From: Gonium pectorale
Lineage: Eukaryota > Chlorophyta > Chlorophyceae > Chlamydomonadales > Volvocaceae
Direction of reading: 5' to 3'
Assembly: GCA_001584585.1 (NCBI GenBank)
Contig: LSYV01000035.1
Coordinates: 240,517-304,516, forward strand
DNA length: 64,000 nucleotides
Shown: one piece after another, positions 37,104 through 49,300 of the stretch
Layout of the letters: every line of letters starts with the position of its first letter
Numbering within the stretch: position 1 is the first letter of the stretch
Notes under the pieces: model-generated
The model's input: only the letters and a program-made list of their open reading frames with translations
What the model was told of the DNA's origin: nothing
Databases searched by the model: none
Made by a program: the position numbers and the translations under genes

Positions 37104-39453
37104 GGCATCCTGGCACGAGGCAATGTGGCGAGTTTGCTGGGGAGTTTGGGGCAAATGTATGACCAAAGGCGCGGATTTCGTACGGTTTGGTCTGTCATGC
37201 TCGCGGTTCTGAGGCCAGCGGCCTTCGTTGCCTCATGCTGCGTCCGTTGCCGCTGTTTGCAATATGTAATCGCTGGCGCATGAAAGCGTAGCATCAGCCC
37301 ATTAGGTCGATCCCCTCGAATTTTTGTAGAGAATGGCTGGGTGTGTCTCTTACCGCTTCTTCCGTGTTGCCTCTTTGTGTACGCAGGGCATTGCGGCCTT
37401 CTCCGTTTCCAGCCCATTGTCAGCTTTGACGAGATAGTTTGGTTCGCCCCTCAAGTTGTGTTGGGGGCGGGGGGCGATGCGACACGGCAACGGCGAAGGT
37501 AACTATGATGCCCCATGCTGCAGGGAGCCAGGAGCGATATAGGTCCAGGCTAGCTCGGAGTGGCCACGCTGTCAGGGGCCTGTCAGGGGCTTGACTGCAC
37601 CCAATCCCGCCTCTCCTCCTGTACCCTTTCCAAAGAGAGAAAGGGAGTTGTGTGGCCGCGTTGCGGGATTGATAGGGATGGTACACAAGGTATGCGAGAG
37701 GAGGGCGTGCGTGGCTACCCGTAGCTGCACGGAGGCTCCTCCGGTAGCATCGGCACTTCTTGTTCCGACATGTACGACAAGCATCGCAGCGATCATCGTG
37801 GCTGCCAGCATATATGGGCATGTTGGTGTCTGGGCCCCGAGTGTTCCGTCGGTTGGCTACCGCATGAGCAGTGCCTCTTTTGCCCGGGTGCCTAGCAAAT
37901 GCTGACACCAACACACCATGAGGTCCATTGTGACGTAATCAATCGCCGCAATGAGGGAGCGAGGGGCCAGTGGGGAGCGAGCCACTGAGGGCTATGTGAA
38001 TGCATGTTGCGAAAAATCGTGTGTAGCTGGTACACTGTTCCCTCTGGGGTGTGTGGGGCGTCGTCTCAATAGGTTGTCTTGTCTTGTCTTGATCTGCACG
38101 CCTACGACCCGGTCCCTTTGCACCGGTCCATCGGCGCGGGGCTTCAAGGGAGGGGCTTGCGTCCAAATGTGGACCTGTGTACACGTCAGAACCTCAGAAA
38201 GTGCTACCAGCAACGATGACGGGGCTACCCGCCATTTCGACGTCATTATTTACAGGTCTGCTACTTCTGCTTCTCAACGTCTGGTGTTCCGGGTGGGCGG
38301 GTCGGGCTCACGCGGGTCGTGGTCGCCGCTGGACCGACGACAGAGTCGGCCATGCCAAGGAGCAGACCCACAACAGTTCCGGCGCGGTGACATTATGTCA
38401 TAACAACGTGCTGGTAATTTGTCCCGTCCAGGACCAGGGGGCGGGGGACGTCTGTTCGTTCGCCTCGCTCACCTGCCTTTTCTTGTAATGCCCGCCCGCC
38501 CTACTGAACCCTAAGTCGCGCCTCTGGGTGTATATGACAGTTAAGGTAAGATTCCCTGGGCTCCCCCATATTGCGGTCATTGTTTCTTGCACCCGCCTGC
38601 CCCACGTAAACTGTCTCTCCTTCAAGACGCGGGCTCCCTTTTCCTTTGCCGGTCTCTTTACCTCAGTAATGTTGAGATGTTGTTCTACTAGGTTCAACAC
38701 AGGGGGATAATCCCCTGGTGCAACTGTTCTTTGCCGGGGTGGCCGGGGGCCCGGGGCAACTGAGATCGTGACTCAGAGCGCTGCTGTGTGAAGATAAAAC
38801 AAGATTTGGAAATTTGCGGGATCTCTATCAGTGAGCAAGCGAGAAGCGAGCAAGCGACAAGCGAGAACTGGCACCGTTACTGTTGATCGTTGGACCAAGG
38901 CAGGCCCGTGTCCGCATTCCCCTTCAAAACTGGCGCCATAGATTTTGGTATGATGCTAGTTAACTCGCGCATCACGCTGTCATCACCCCTTCTCCGCGAT
39001 AGCGCGATTGGCCCACGCGAAGCCAGTGGCACCTGTTACAACCAAGGCTTCCTTTCTGGAAGACGTACAGTATCTTCGGCCTTCTTAACTCGAAAGACAT
39101 GCACAGGCGAGCAACCATCCCCTTTAGCTTCCTCCGGATTGCTTGTGAGGTATACATATTTGGGAGGCTACTTCCGGGTCATCGGGGAAGGTGCCATCGC
39201 TCGGGCCGAGCCTCTGCGTCACGCATCCACGTGGACACCCAGCATCGCCAGGGCTTGGAACTTGTGCCCAAAGCTGTTCTCGGTTCTCCGCCATTCACAT
39301 GGCCGTATTGCAGCGCACTTGCCTCTGATCAGGAACAGTAGCAGCCCTGACAGGCGTTTCAGTAGCGTGCAAAGCGGGCAGGCCCCGCCCCATCCGCGCT
39401 CGTGCCACGCAGCTGCGTGTCCAGGCAGCGGGCGCAGCGGGCACGGGGGAGCA

Positions 39454-40964
39454 ATGACAGCCCAAAGTGGCAGCAGTTTGCAGTTTCTGGACGAAGGGGT
39501 CCTTCGGGCTGCCGCTGCGGCGGCTGTCACCGAGTCTGGCCTGTACTTCAAGGAGCACTGGGTAGGTGCCCAGATCGGCAGCGATGTCTTTCGTTTAGCA
39601 GCTTTGCAACTTACATCGGGTTGGACAAAGCATCCAAACTATTGCGTTGAGGTCATTCTACTATCCCGCAAATTACCTAAAGAGGCACCGCTTCAGCAGG
39701 TCAACCTCATTCTACGCCACAAGGACGCTGCGCTCGCAGCGGCATCTCAACCAGCGCGTTACCCGCCCCCTACTGGCGGCCCCATCTGCATAGCTCTTCA
39801 GCCATATCCGCTTTTTGTCCACCACTGCCAGGTCCGCGACTTCCTGGTCGAGAGCGTGGTGGCGGAGCTGCAGCAGGGCGGCCTGGTGTCCAGCCAGCAG
39901 GATGCGCACGACCGGTTCGACCAGCTGCTGTACGAAAACGTAACAGGGGTGAGGATTGGGGTAAGATCAAGGGCCACGTCGCGCAGGTCGCAATCATCGC
40001 ACGGTGGCAGGGCGGTGCGGCGGTGCAGCGGTGCGGCTTCAGGCATGGGTGGGCGGTGCAGGGCTGCACGGCGGCGCGCCTGCGCCGCGGTATGCGCGGC
40101 CTGCAAAACCTGCCTGGATTAGCCGACGCACGGTGCCGTGAGCCGAGGCCTTATTCCACGTAAGGCCTCGGCAACTGCGCTCTTTGCCGCCTTGCCAACC
40201 TGCGACGGCCCTTGTCCGCAGGTGGAGCCCGACGAAGTGGAAGGCTTTGCAGACGCCCTGCATCGTCTGATCGTGTCAGCTGTGGAGTCGGCCGTTGCAG
40301 AGTTAGAGGGCAGCGAGGACGACGAGCAGGCCAATATCGGCGGTTGTGCCATGTGCGGCCGCCAGATGCCGCTGACCTTTCACCATCTCATTCCAAGGTG
40401 GGTAGGGCAAACCATACTCCTACTACGTCCGCATATGCGGCTTAAGACTGCGATTGCCACATCGACTCCATACAACGTCAGTGCACTCGGGCGCCGCAGT
40501 AGCCCACTAGAAACCTCTTGAGGGCAGGACCTGTGCCGCTTGTCTGGGGCAGGGACGTGCATGACAAGTACAAGAAGAAGGGCCTCGGCACCGAGCAGCT
40601 TAACGCAGGCATCGACATCTGCCGGCCATGCCACTCTGCTATCCACCGCACGTACGACAACAAGACGCTAGCGGCGCACTACTACACTCTGCATCGACTG
40701 CTGGCGGTAGGCGGGCTTTCAGTGAGCCATGGACTCCACGTGTACAACGTGGAACACGGGACCCGATTTGCAATGAATGGACGTCAAAATAGGCTGACGG
40801 CGCCTGCGTCGTCGCCTCGTTCCTTGACTACCTGCTGCTTCTGCCTGTGCCCGCCCCCCTCGTACCAGAGCGAGCCTCTGCAGAAGTTCGTTGCCTGGGC
40901 GCGGAAGCAGAAGGTGACGACCGCCAGCGACATCACCAACCCAAGGTTCCGATACCGGCGATGA
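39454..40964 (+). CDS. HNH-type zinc/nuclease-like domain protein
   Basis: Five exons: 39454-39561, 39832-39948, 40222-40397, 40553-40706, 40869-40964; 216 aa with closed phases. The N-terminal ~75 residues are helical (GVLRAAAAAAVTESG; RDFLVESVVAELQQGG). Residues ~108-165 form an HNH-like motif: C-x2-C in GCAMCGRQMPL, TFHHLIPR, a basic segment DKYKKKG, then DICRPCHSAIHRTYDN, giving C-x2-C...HH...C-x2-C-H-x3-H. The C-terminus ends LQKFVAWARKQK. By family, HNH folds bind a metal and often cut DNA or RNA; eukaryotic stand-alone members of this shape are mostly uncharacterised, so nuclease activity is only possible. The start ATG at 39454 follows an upstream open frame and could lie further 5'. 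Intron 1 is 270 bases with no in-frame stop, so its removal is supported by splice sites alone. Confidence 0.75.
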
Positions 40965-41629
40965 GTGAATACGCCTGGTGCATAGATAGGGCTGCGCCAT
41001 GCGCGGTTACAGGTACAGTTACAGGTGCGGGCAAAAGCCATGGCCATATGGAGAGCCAGGTCAACGCTTAGCGCATGTTTGGCGTGCGGTAGGTGCTGAT
41101 GGCAGGCTTGGACACTTCTGTTACACGCAGGCATACATGGCTAACTAAGTGGGCCTAACCGCTACTGAGTAATGGCAAGGTGTAACAAGGGTGGCATGTA
41201 CGAGCGCATGGTTCGATGTGCCCGAGCCGTGGAGTTGGTAGACGGGCATGAAGGTATCACTTGTTATCTACTTCGCCGTGGTATTCATCTTCGCGTGGGC
41301 GTTGGGCGCCGCCACCCTCATGGCTATCTTTGTAACTGCTCCGTTGGTTACGGCCGTGGCGCTGAACTCCTTCCACTGCCCCGAAATACAAACTCTACAA
41401 CTGAGCGCCACCGTTGGCTGGCGTTGAAACGGTGCTTCTTTAATGCCCTCATGAACGAATCCCGTCTTCACGGGGCCCTTGAGGCGCTTGGCATACCGAC
41501 ATGACCCGCAGGCCGACACCCCAACCAAAATGGACTGCACCTCACCGCCAAGTCCACACTCCAGCGCACATTATAGGTCCGCGCTCTGGACTAAATACGT
41601 TCGCATCCCGCACGCGCCCCGTGCACTGG
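40965..41629. other. Convergent spacer containing a decayed duplicate
   Basis: This lies between the stops of the HNH gene (+) and the coiled-coil gene (-). Most of its middle is the pseudogene fragment listed separately. A tgtaa at about 41180, the usual algal polyadenylation signal, is ~215 bases after the HNH stop and may end that transcript. Confidence 0.5.
41211..41505 (+). pseudogene. Chimeric decayed copy of the PBP/DMT boundary
   Basis: Three blocks copy the 34.1-35.4 kb locus in the same order and orientation. 41211-41255 matches 34143-34186 (PBP exon 1, antisense). About 41260-41370 matches about 35045-35160 (DMT exon 3, including the GAATLMAIF segment). About 41371-41505 matches 35270-35405 (DMT intron 3). 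The intervening ~860 and ~105 bases are missing and the coding frame is broken by indels, so it cannot encode a working transporter. Confidence 0.82.
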
Positions 41630-44600
41630 TTATACCACAGGCGCGGGCCCTGCCTCCGACGTTACGCCCGGCCCCAACGGGTTGGCTGCACCCATCGCCG
41701 CGAGCGCCTCGACCCCGCTGTTCAGCGGGTGCTGGGGCAGGCTGCTGAAGTGCACTTGCTGCGCCTGGTTGTTAATCTTGGCGAACAGTAACCGGAGCAC
41801 ACGCTCGCGATCCTCCCAGGAAAGGTCCTTGATGTCGGACGCCACCCGCGCTGCCGTGCTGCCGCCGTCCCCGCCAGGCTTGGGGAAGAGGCTCTCCCGC
41901 TCAATCTCGCGGCGCACGGCGTGCAGGCTGGAGAGCAGAAATGCCTCAACGTCACTGCGCTGGAGCAGGACTTCCTGCGAGCACAACAGCAGGCCCGAAG
42001 TAGCACGACCATGTTTAGGGCGCTCCCTTCGCTTGCCGTCCCCTATTCCTGATCGCTATTCCTTGACACGAAATGGATTGTCTGTTCTCCTAGCGCCAAT
42101 GCATGCAAGACCGTGAGCTGGGCTCTGCTTTCTTCCGTAGCCTTGCAGTGCTAAATTGCACCAAGCAGCCAGGGTCCTGTCCATAACGCGAGGAGTCCCC
42201 TCCCCTCCGTGCAGCTGCTCACCTGCGCCAAACGCCGCACGTTCTTTAGCTCTCTCGTCTTGAGCTTCACCAGCCGCCGCAGCGCTTCCGTCTCCGCCTG
42301 TACGTCCGCGAGTGCCGCGGCTGCCGCCTTGGCGCTGGCCTGGCGCTCACGGTCAAAGTCCTGTAGCACCTGCTGTAGGCTGCCCTCCAGAGAAGAGATA
42401 CGTGCCTGTGCCTCCTTAATGGCCGCCGCCTGGCGCGCGCCCCGCTGCGCGTACCCCGCCTCTAGGTCGGTTTTAAGGCCCACCTCCCGCGTTAGGCGAG
42501 CGCGCGCGTCCTCGAGGACGCGAACCTCTGCTTGCAGCGCCTCCGTTTCCTGCGTTAGGAGTTGCACAATTCGGGAGGATGCTGTTCAGTACTACGTGGT
42601 GCAAGTCATGTGCCTGGCGGCAAGTAGGCACGCGGCGCTCCACGCTGTGACCACCACGTCGCGCCAAACAAGTCATAAGGCATTTACCCCCCCCCACCCA
42701 AACCGCCCACCACCACTACCACCCTGCCGACCTGTACGTGGATCTTGAGCTCCTCAGCCATGCGCCGGTTCTGCGCCAGGATGCGCTTCACGGACGCGTC
42801 CAGCCGCTCGTCCACCTCCTCCTCGGCGCTCTTCTTCAGCTCCTCCAGCCGCTGCTCGTACTCCTTGCGCATGCGCGTGTTAAGCTCAAAGTAGTACCTG
42901 CGAGCCAATGGGAGCGCGGATCTTCATGCGCAGGGTGTCAAGCCCGCCCAAAGGCTGGACGCCAATCGCGCAGCCCGGAAAGCCCTGACAGGTGGAACCT
43001 TCATAGATACCCTGCTTGTGCTGCAGGTACGAGATAGAAACGGTTCCTATCATACGCCGGGTGAGCTCAGAGGACTTCCATACGTTTGCAATACAGCACC
43101 ATAACAAGTAAGCACTTGTTACGGCAAGCAGGCTGCAGAGCAGCTTGCATGTGCAGACATACGACAAATGACCTTAAAGACGCTATGCATTGCCGCCTCG
43201 CACGCACCTGTCCAGCTCCACCCGCTGCTGCTCCAGCTTCTCCGTCAGTACCTGATTCTCCTCCTTGAGCCGCATCAGCGCCTCCTCCACCTCGGCTTGC
43301 CGCTCCTTAAACTCAAGCACGTTTGCCAGCTCCGCCTGCGGAAAGGCGTACCGGCGGCACAAGAGCGGTGGTCCAGGCATTTGTGGCGCAACCAGACAAA
43401 CAGGCTTAGTGACATGGGTGTGCAAGGCATTGGTGCTGGAGTGGCAAGGGGCCTGGATTGCACACAGCCGTACGCACCTGCAGCGAGTCGATTGTCGCTT
43501 GGAGCTCCCTGGCGCGGGCCTCGCCCTCCGCGCGTATCCGCGCCTTCTCCTTGTCGGCTGCCTCCTTTGCCGCGGCAATCTCCGCATCCTTGTCTTGCCC
43601 AAGCTGTAAATCGGGCAACAGCGGCGGATACAGCAAGTCGCACGCCAATGAGCAGTGCCGACTCCTCACGCCCTGATGCTGCAGAACCTGCACTTTGCCC
43701 CAGTGCCCGTCCACTGGCCCTAGCCCTGCACCCAAAACGGTTTCGGCACGGTTTCGGCACCACCCGTCCCACGCGTTCCCGAGTATGCTAGGCGCTCAGC
43801 GGCCTCAAGCTCACCTTCACCAGGTCGGCTTCCAATGAGGCTATCTTTTCAGTCCGGGCGAGAAGCTCACGGCGCAAGTGCTCCGTGACCTGGTAGGAGT
43901 GAGGGCCACGAACGTCCGTGAAATACGTAACACGCATGCGCACGAATATGCCTGGCCCGCAGTGCCCGACTGCCAGATAGGGGCCAAGAAGCACGCACAC
44001 GGCACGCCTGTCTAGCTTCGTGCTTGTGCACAGTCATACTGAGCAGTGTTGGTAAGCCTGCATCTTCAGGTTGCGGTGTGCTGTGCCATGCAGTCCTGAT
44101 GCAACACACGAGGACAATCGGCTGCAGGGCAGCACTAACGTTGAACCTGGCGCAACGGCCCGCAGGTCCCGCAAGCATTCTTATGCAGGGTAGAGGATCT
44201 ACTCCCACAAGTGTTGCAATACGCTGCCCGCATCCTGCCCATACCGCATGTTCCATTCGTGCGGCGCAGAGCCCTAAACAACACGCCACACCAGCCAACG
44301 TGCAAAATACATATATGTTACATGAATCTCATAGGGAACGCCGCGTATCCCCTTTCACAGCGCTGTGGCCAGGAGTCAGTACCCTGCTGCGGTGCCTCCC
44401 AGACACACGCCGCAGCTGACCCTCTTTCGCCCCACCAGCACTCCCCCACAGCAACATACTGCACCACTGTCAAGGCTTTCAAGCCCCACCTGGTAGTTCT
44501 CCCGTTGCGTGTCCTCAAGCTGCTTGAGAAGCACACGGTTCTCATCTGCAACTTTGCTGAATTGGTTCTTGGTCTCCGCAAGAGCCTTCTTCTTTCGCTG

Positions 44601-44814
44601 ATTCCTGTTGGTTTGCGGGTCAAAGCGCAGTGTGGGTCAAGCACCACCCCGCGGGCCCATGCGCCATGTCATATGTGGCAGCTTGGAGAGAGTGCCAGCA
44701 TATCCACGTGATTACTGCCTATCTATCGGCGTGCCGACAGGGCTTTCACGCGACCCACTCAGCGAGAATGACATATTGCGTGGCAGTAAGCTCCGTCGAT
44801 ATCTCATCCGCCAT
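41630..44814 (-). CDS. BBOF1-like coiled-coil (ciliary/basal body) protein
   Basis: Eight exons (high to low): 44814-44759, 44604-44490, 43889-43815, 43603-43478, 43335-43208, 42897-42732, 42549-42223, 41974-41630; 445 aa with all phases closed. The start (MADEISTELTATQYVILAE) is set by the phase-2 join to NQRKKKALAETKNQFSKVAD. Nearly the whole protein is a heptad-rich coiled coil: ENRVLLKQLEDTQRENYQ, EFKERQAEVEEALMRLKEEN, FELNTRMRKEYEQRLEELKK, then TEALQAEVRVLEDARARLTR. A C-terminal block, DVEAFLLSSLHAVRREIERE, is followed by a less structured tail. The order of these blocks resembles basal body-orientation factor 1/CCDC176, a protein of the basal body and axoneme. That match is from memory of the family and only moderate; a generic coiled-coil protein is the alternative. 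Confidence 0.72.
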
Positions 44815-46395
44815 TGATGTATCCTCTATGGTAAAAGACTTGTGATCTCTCGTAAGGCGAAGGCGAACGCTAGTATGGCGACATGGCGGGGTCTTGCCGA
44901 GGGCCCATTACATCGTAAGCATCGGCAATGGCTCTCAAGCCTATGCAAGTCGGTTCGTGGTCACTGGTGCGATGGGGAATAAGTGGGAGTATGTCGCGGC
45001 TTAACCGTTACTCCTTTGCAAACTTGTTCACGTCAGCCTTTGCACAGTTATTAAGGAGGGGAAAACAAAAGGGCTCGCGTTGCAGGGAGACATGTATGGC
45101 CGTACAACCGTACAAATCCATGTTGTTTCACTTGTGTTGCGCCTCCTGTTCCTCTCATAGCGCATCGCAGTTCTTGGGGCCCGTAAACAGGTAAGCTATC
45201 GGGCCCCTTTATGTCCCACGAACCAAATACGTGCATACCTGTGACCCCACTAGCTGATCTGCAACGTGCACCATGGCCGGCCGACGATGCCTCATGCCCC
45301 ACATATTCTTCCCATGTCTGGAGCGCCTAGGGCTGCGTGCCCTGCCCTCTCCCATACATGCATCGCTCCCGGCGCCTCCTGTCCATGGAGTAGCCTGAAC
45401 ACAGTCCTGGCCCCAGCCCCAGCCCCAGCATCCTGACTTTGTGCGCGTCGGTTGCCTACTCAATACTTGCAATATCCCTGATCAGCTGCACTGCATACGG
45501 TCTGTCACGGCCATTACTGCAACCCTTGGGGGCACAAATCCGATGGCAGGCAGCCTCCCCAAGTCGTACGCGGCATCCCCGCATGCAGCCCGAAGGCCTC
45601 CAAGAGGACTCGCACTGCACACATCGGTGCCGTACCCGATTGGTGCACACGTCCATTTTACTGCCATCCATCATTTGCATGCCATGAGGCGTGGTTTGTA
45701 CGTGTGTGCATGTGCCTGTTGGCTGATCACCGTTTGTGGTTGTAGATTGTCGTACGCTTGTGGCTACTTAGTCAGAGCCAGCGTGTGCCGCGCTGTCTCA
45801 ACTTGCTCTTGGGCAGCGGCCCATGAGCAATGCGTAGACCCCTATCGTTAGCTTAGGCCGACTGACGGTAGAGTATGTTAGGTCGTTACCGCTCTCACAT
45901 CCCGAGTCTCTCTCTCGCCGCGACCGAACAGGCACACCAAACTCCACGACTTTCATCCATAGCGCCGCAGGCTAGACCTAAGCCGCCCGATAGCGCAGCG
46001 CGCCAGCCGTTCGTGTGACGGTAAACGGGCCCGACATCGGCGGCTCTCGTGCAGAGTACCAACGACTATGGCGCTATCAGCCTGCTGTGTACACACTTGT
46101 ACACTCGTATGCGTTTTCCTTTTCAACACTTGTACACCATGCCTCTCTCTGCATACTACACTCCCTTTCCAAATCCTCCGAAATACTATTGCGCTTCCGC
46201 GTGGGACAGTTGGGACACGGAACAAGGCCGACTCTCAGAATGACATCCCTCCATAAGCAAGAACAAGGGCCCAAAGCCGCCAACTTGATGAACGCGGCGC
46301 AAATGGCATGCCATCGACATACCAACTGACATAATTAACCTGGTTCAATGGGCCTGGGCTGCATGATTAAGATCCGTGCCGTTCACACTGCTACG
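44815..46395. other. Intergenic region between two minus-strand genes
   Basis: About 1.6 kb that should hold the promoter of the coiled-coil gene and the 3' UTR of the YbaK-exonuclease gene. No further gene, repeat or RNA could be supported. Confidence 0.5.
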
Positions 46396-49300
46396 TCACG
46401 ACCTGCGCGAGCGGACCTCTCCTCTAGGCAGCTGCGCAACCGCCCGGGGCAACGACAGCAGCACTTCGGGTAGGGCCATGGCGCCCGATTCATTGTCCGA
46501 GGAAGCATCCAGCTCGCCGGGGCCCTGCCCAACATTACCGGCTGTATACGGGCCCAGCAGGGCGTCATACAGTGCGACAAGGCAGTACGCGTCAGTTGCA
46601 GCGTACAGCAGCTGCGCGGGGCTCAGTGGCCGCCTGCCCCAGGCGCTGCGCTGCTGCGTCTTGTCAAGCGGTTTTCCCAGGACCTGCATGAAGTTGAAAC
46701 GCAGATACTGAGATGACAGAGGACATGCTGCCCACCTAACAGGTTGAAACACATCCTCACACGTCATGGCAAGGGCTTACAGCTTTCGTGTGACCTTTTT
46801 GGCACCATGGGCCCATGGACCGAACGTTTCCCTGGCTTAACATGCGGTCCCGACCACTTACATCAGCCACCAAGCGGCTCAGGCTGATGCTTTGGGAGCG
46901 GCCGAACTCGGGGCGAAGCTTCTTGGCCAGCGCCACCGCGTCGAAGCACAGGTTGCATTCTTTGCTGCTCTTGTCTCGCCACTCCGTTTGCAATACGTTT
47001 CCATCCTCACCGGAGAAACACGGGAGGCTCGGGTACGAATCGTGCAAGCGATCCAGGTCTGCAGCATACATATGGCCATTAGTATGCGCATAGGCATTGG
47101 GCACCAAGACAAGCGATCGCTTGCATCACAATGTGAGCAACACAGCTGTGATCCCTGACTCAAAGCATGGCTTTTGTAGGCAGGTACGGCATGTAGCCTT
47201 ACATACACCGTACACGCATGACAAGCAGCCACACACGGCTGGCCGTTATGAAACAACCCACCGCTCGCCAGCTGAAAGCCAATTTTGACCACGTGCTCCG
47301 AGGACATGAGCCCCGCCAAGAAGCTGCTGAACGCGACCGCCCCCTTTGAGAGCGGCGGTGACCAAGGAAGCGCATCAGAAGCCGTGAAGGCTTGCCCAGG
47401 CACTTGATCACCTCCCTGCCCGGGAGCGTCCGGGTGCTCGTGGTCGAGCTGCGCCATTAGCCCCAACAAGTCCACGATGTAGACGGAGCTGCGTGTCGCC
47501 ACCTGAAGCGGAGCCGGCGACGGAGGATATGTATGTATGCCATTTCGCGGGCACCGCAAGCCCGGTGCGCAAAGCTCTTATATGGGACTGTACTTGCATT
47601 GGGCAGGCCTCCACAGCAGAGGCGGCCGCGGAAACAACACCGTAGCCGTCAGAGACTGGTCGGCAAAGAGATGTCGTCACGTTGCAGTTGGATCGTTACT
47701 GCACTGTCGGCCATGTGAAGAATTGGCGGAGGACGGCGGCAGCGCAACCCCACCCGGTCTGCACACAGTTAGCCTCACCTGCAGGATTGAGCAGGGAGTC
47801 TTCGGTTGGTGCCGCTCGTACGGCTCCCACTCGAGATCCAGCCCCACGATCTGGTACGCCGCCGCAGATGTGTCGCCGGCGCTCCCGGCGCCTGACTGAC
47901 CTGCTGTCGTCCCGGGCAGGATCTCCCGCGACATGGCCTCAACGTCGGCCGCCGTTGACACCAGCCGGATGGCGGCAGCCGGCAGTGGCATGCGCCACAC
48001 TTCGCCAGCGTGCCCCGCCTGGGCCACCTCCAGCCCCGCAACGCGGGTATCATCGCCACAAGACGGCAGCGCAGAAGCCCCACCCGCACGGGGCTGGGGC
48101 GCGGCAAGGCCCGGGTCGGGCACTGCCCTGCTGCCGCCCTCCGCGCCGTTCACGCCATTTGCGCCGTCACTCTCCGGATCAAATTCGGCCCGGTCCTCAT
48201 CTGCGGCCGGTGGGCTGCTGCCAGGGCGATCCGCCACGTGTTGCCGGAGCTGCATCAGCTCCAACGCCGTGGTCGGGCTGCCAAGGCCAGCTCGCTTGGC
48301 GGCACGCAGCGCCTTGGTCAGATGGTCCCTGCAGCAAAGCAGTGCGTGGCGTGGCAGTGCGAGGCGTCCTTATACGTGACCACATCGGCAGCGGGTCAGG
48401 ACAAAGCTGAAAATACAATGATCAAGGGTGGCTGAACGTTCCTCGCACTGGCATGATCTGTATGCACCACCAAGGACAATACGTACCTGCTCTTGTGGAG
48501 CACCACCACCGAGTGGCACACCACGTCCAAGACGTCGGCTCGCTGCTGCTGCTGTGATGGCGAAGGCGAAGGGTAAGGTAAGTGTGCCGACGTCACCCCT
48601 GCGCCGTGCGAAGATGGAGTCCCCACGGAGTCGGCAGAGGCGCCGTTGACACCGCCGGCGGGCGACGGGCGGTGCGACTGCACCCGCCCGGTGACGGCCA
48701 CCACGCAGCCCGCCTTGACCTGTACAGCACATGCAGGGGAGGCAGATTGTATGGCTCATTGCTCAACCAATACGCGCCAGGTGAAGAGCAGTCACGGGAG
48801 TCACGGGAGCAACGAGGCCGCCCGGCGCGTCGAACAGCGGCAGCAAGGACGGGGAGTTGTGTATGGCACCCAAGGGACAGCTGCTTGAGGCGTCCGGTCG
48901 AAATCCTCCTCGCTTGTCCGCATGTCCGTGCGCGTTCCGCAGCGGCCCTGCACCGTGGCGCCAGCCGCCCACCTGGTCCAGCAGGGCCTGAGCCGCGTCC
49001 CGACCCAGGTTGCGCTCCAGTGTCTTCCCCATGATCAGCTGCACCTCCACCGGCAGCCCTGCGGACGGAAGCACCGCACGCCAGAAGCGGGGGCATAGTC
49101 ACGCTCCCAAAGATCCGCCCACACAATGTCCGCACTGTTGACAATCCAACAATGTTCAGCCCACCACCCGCCGCCACGGCCAGGGTGGTGCCTCCGCAGT
49201 CCGCACCGGTGTCCGGGTTGCGCCACAGCTTGCGCAGGTACACGGCCTGCCCGTCGGGCGGAAGATCTGGGACATGCTCCGGGACCAGGTTGGCGAACTG

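Larger units (their letters stand above)
35900..39453. other. Repeat-bearing intergenic region with assembly gap
   Basis: About 3.5 kb without a recognisable gene. It contains a dispersed repeat copy (36714-36828) abutting a run of Ns, a pyrimidine-rich stretch near 37607, and a short run of agcga/agcaa repeats at about 38826-38866. The frame open from 38890 to the HNH gene start looks like upstream sequence rather than protein. Confidence 0.5.

Noticed and set aside
36661..37417. Several open frames crossing 36829-37103
   Set aside because: They are artefacts of the run of Ns, which contains no stops by definition.
38890..40122. Single 410-codon open frame taken as one protein
   Set aside because: Its 3' part covers HNH exons 1-2 and reads through two introns; the upstream part has no recognisable protein character. 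The spliced HNH model explains the conserved pieces better.
41172..41504. A 110-codon frame as a small gene
   Set aside because: It falls on the decayed PBP/DMT copy and reads the wrong frame of the former DMT exon.
42209..42748. Plus-strand frame of 179 codons opposite the coiled-coil gene
   Set aside because: Ser/Arg/Ala-rich antisense shadow of the heptad-repeat exon.
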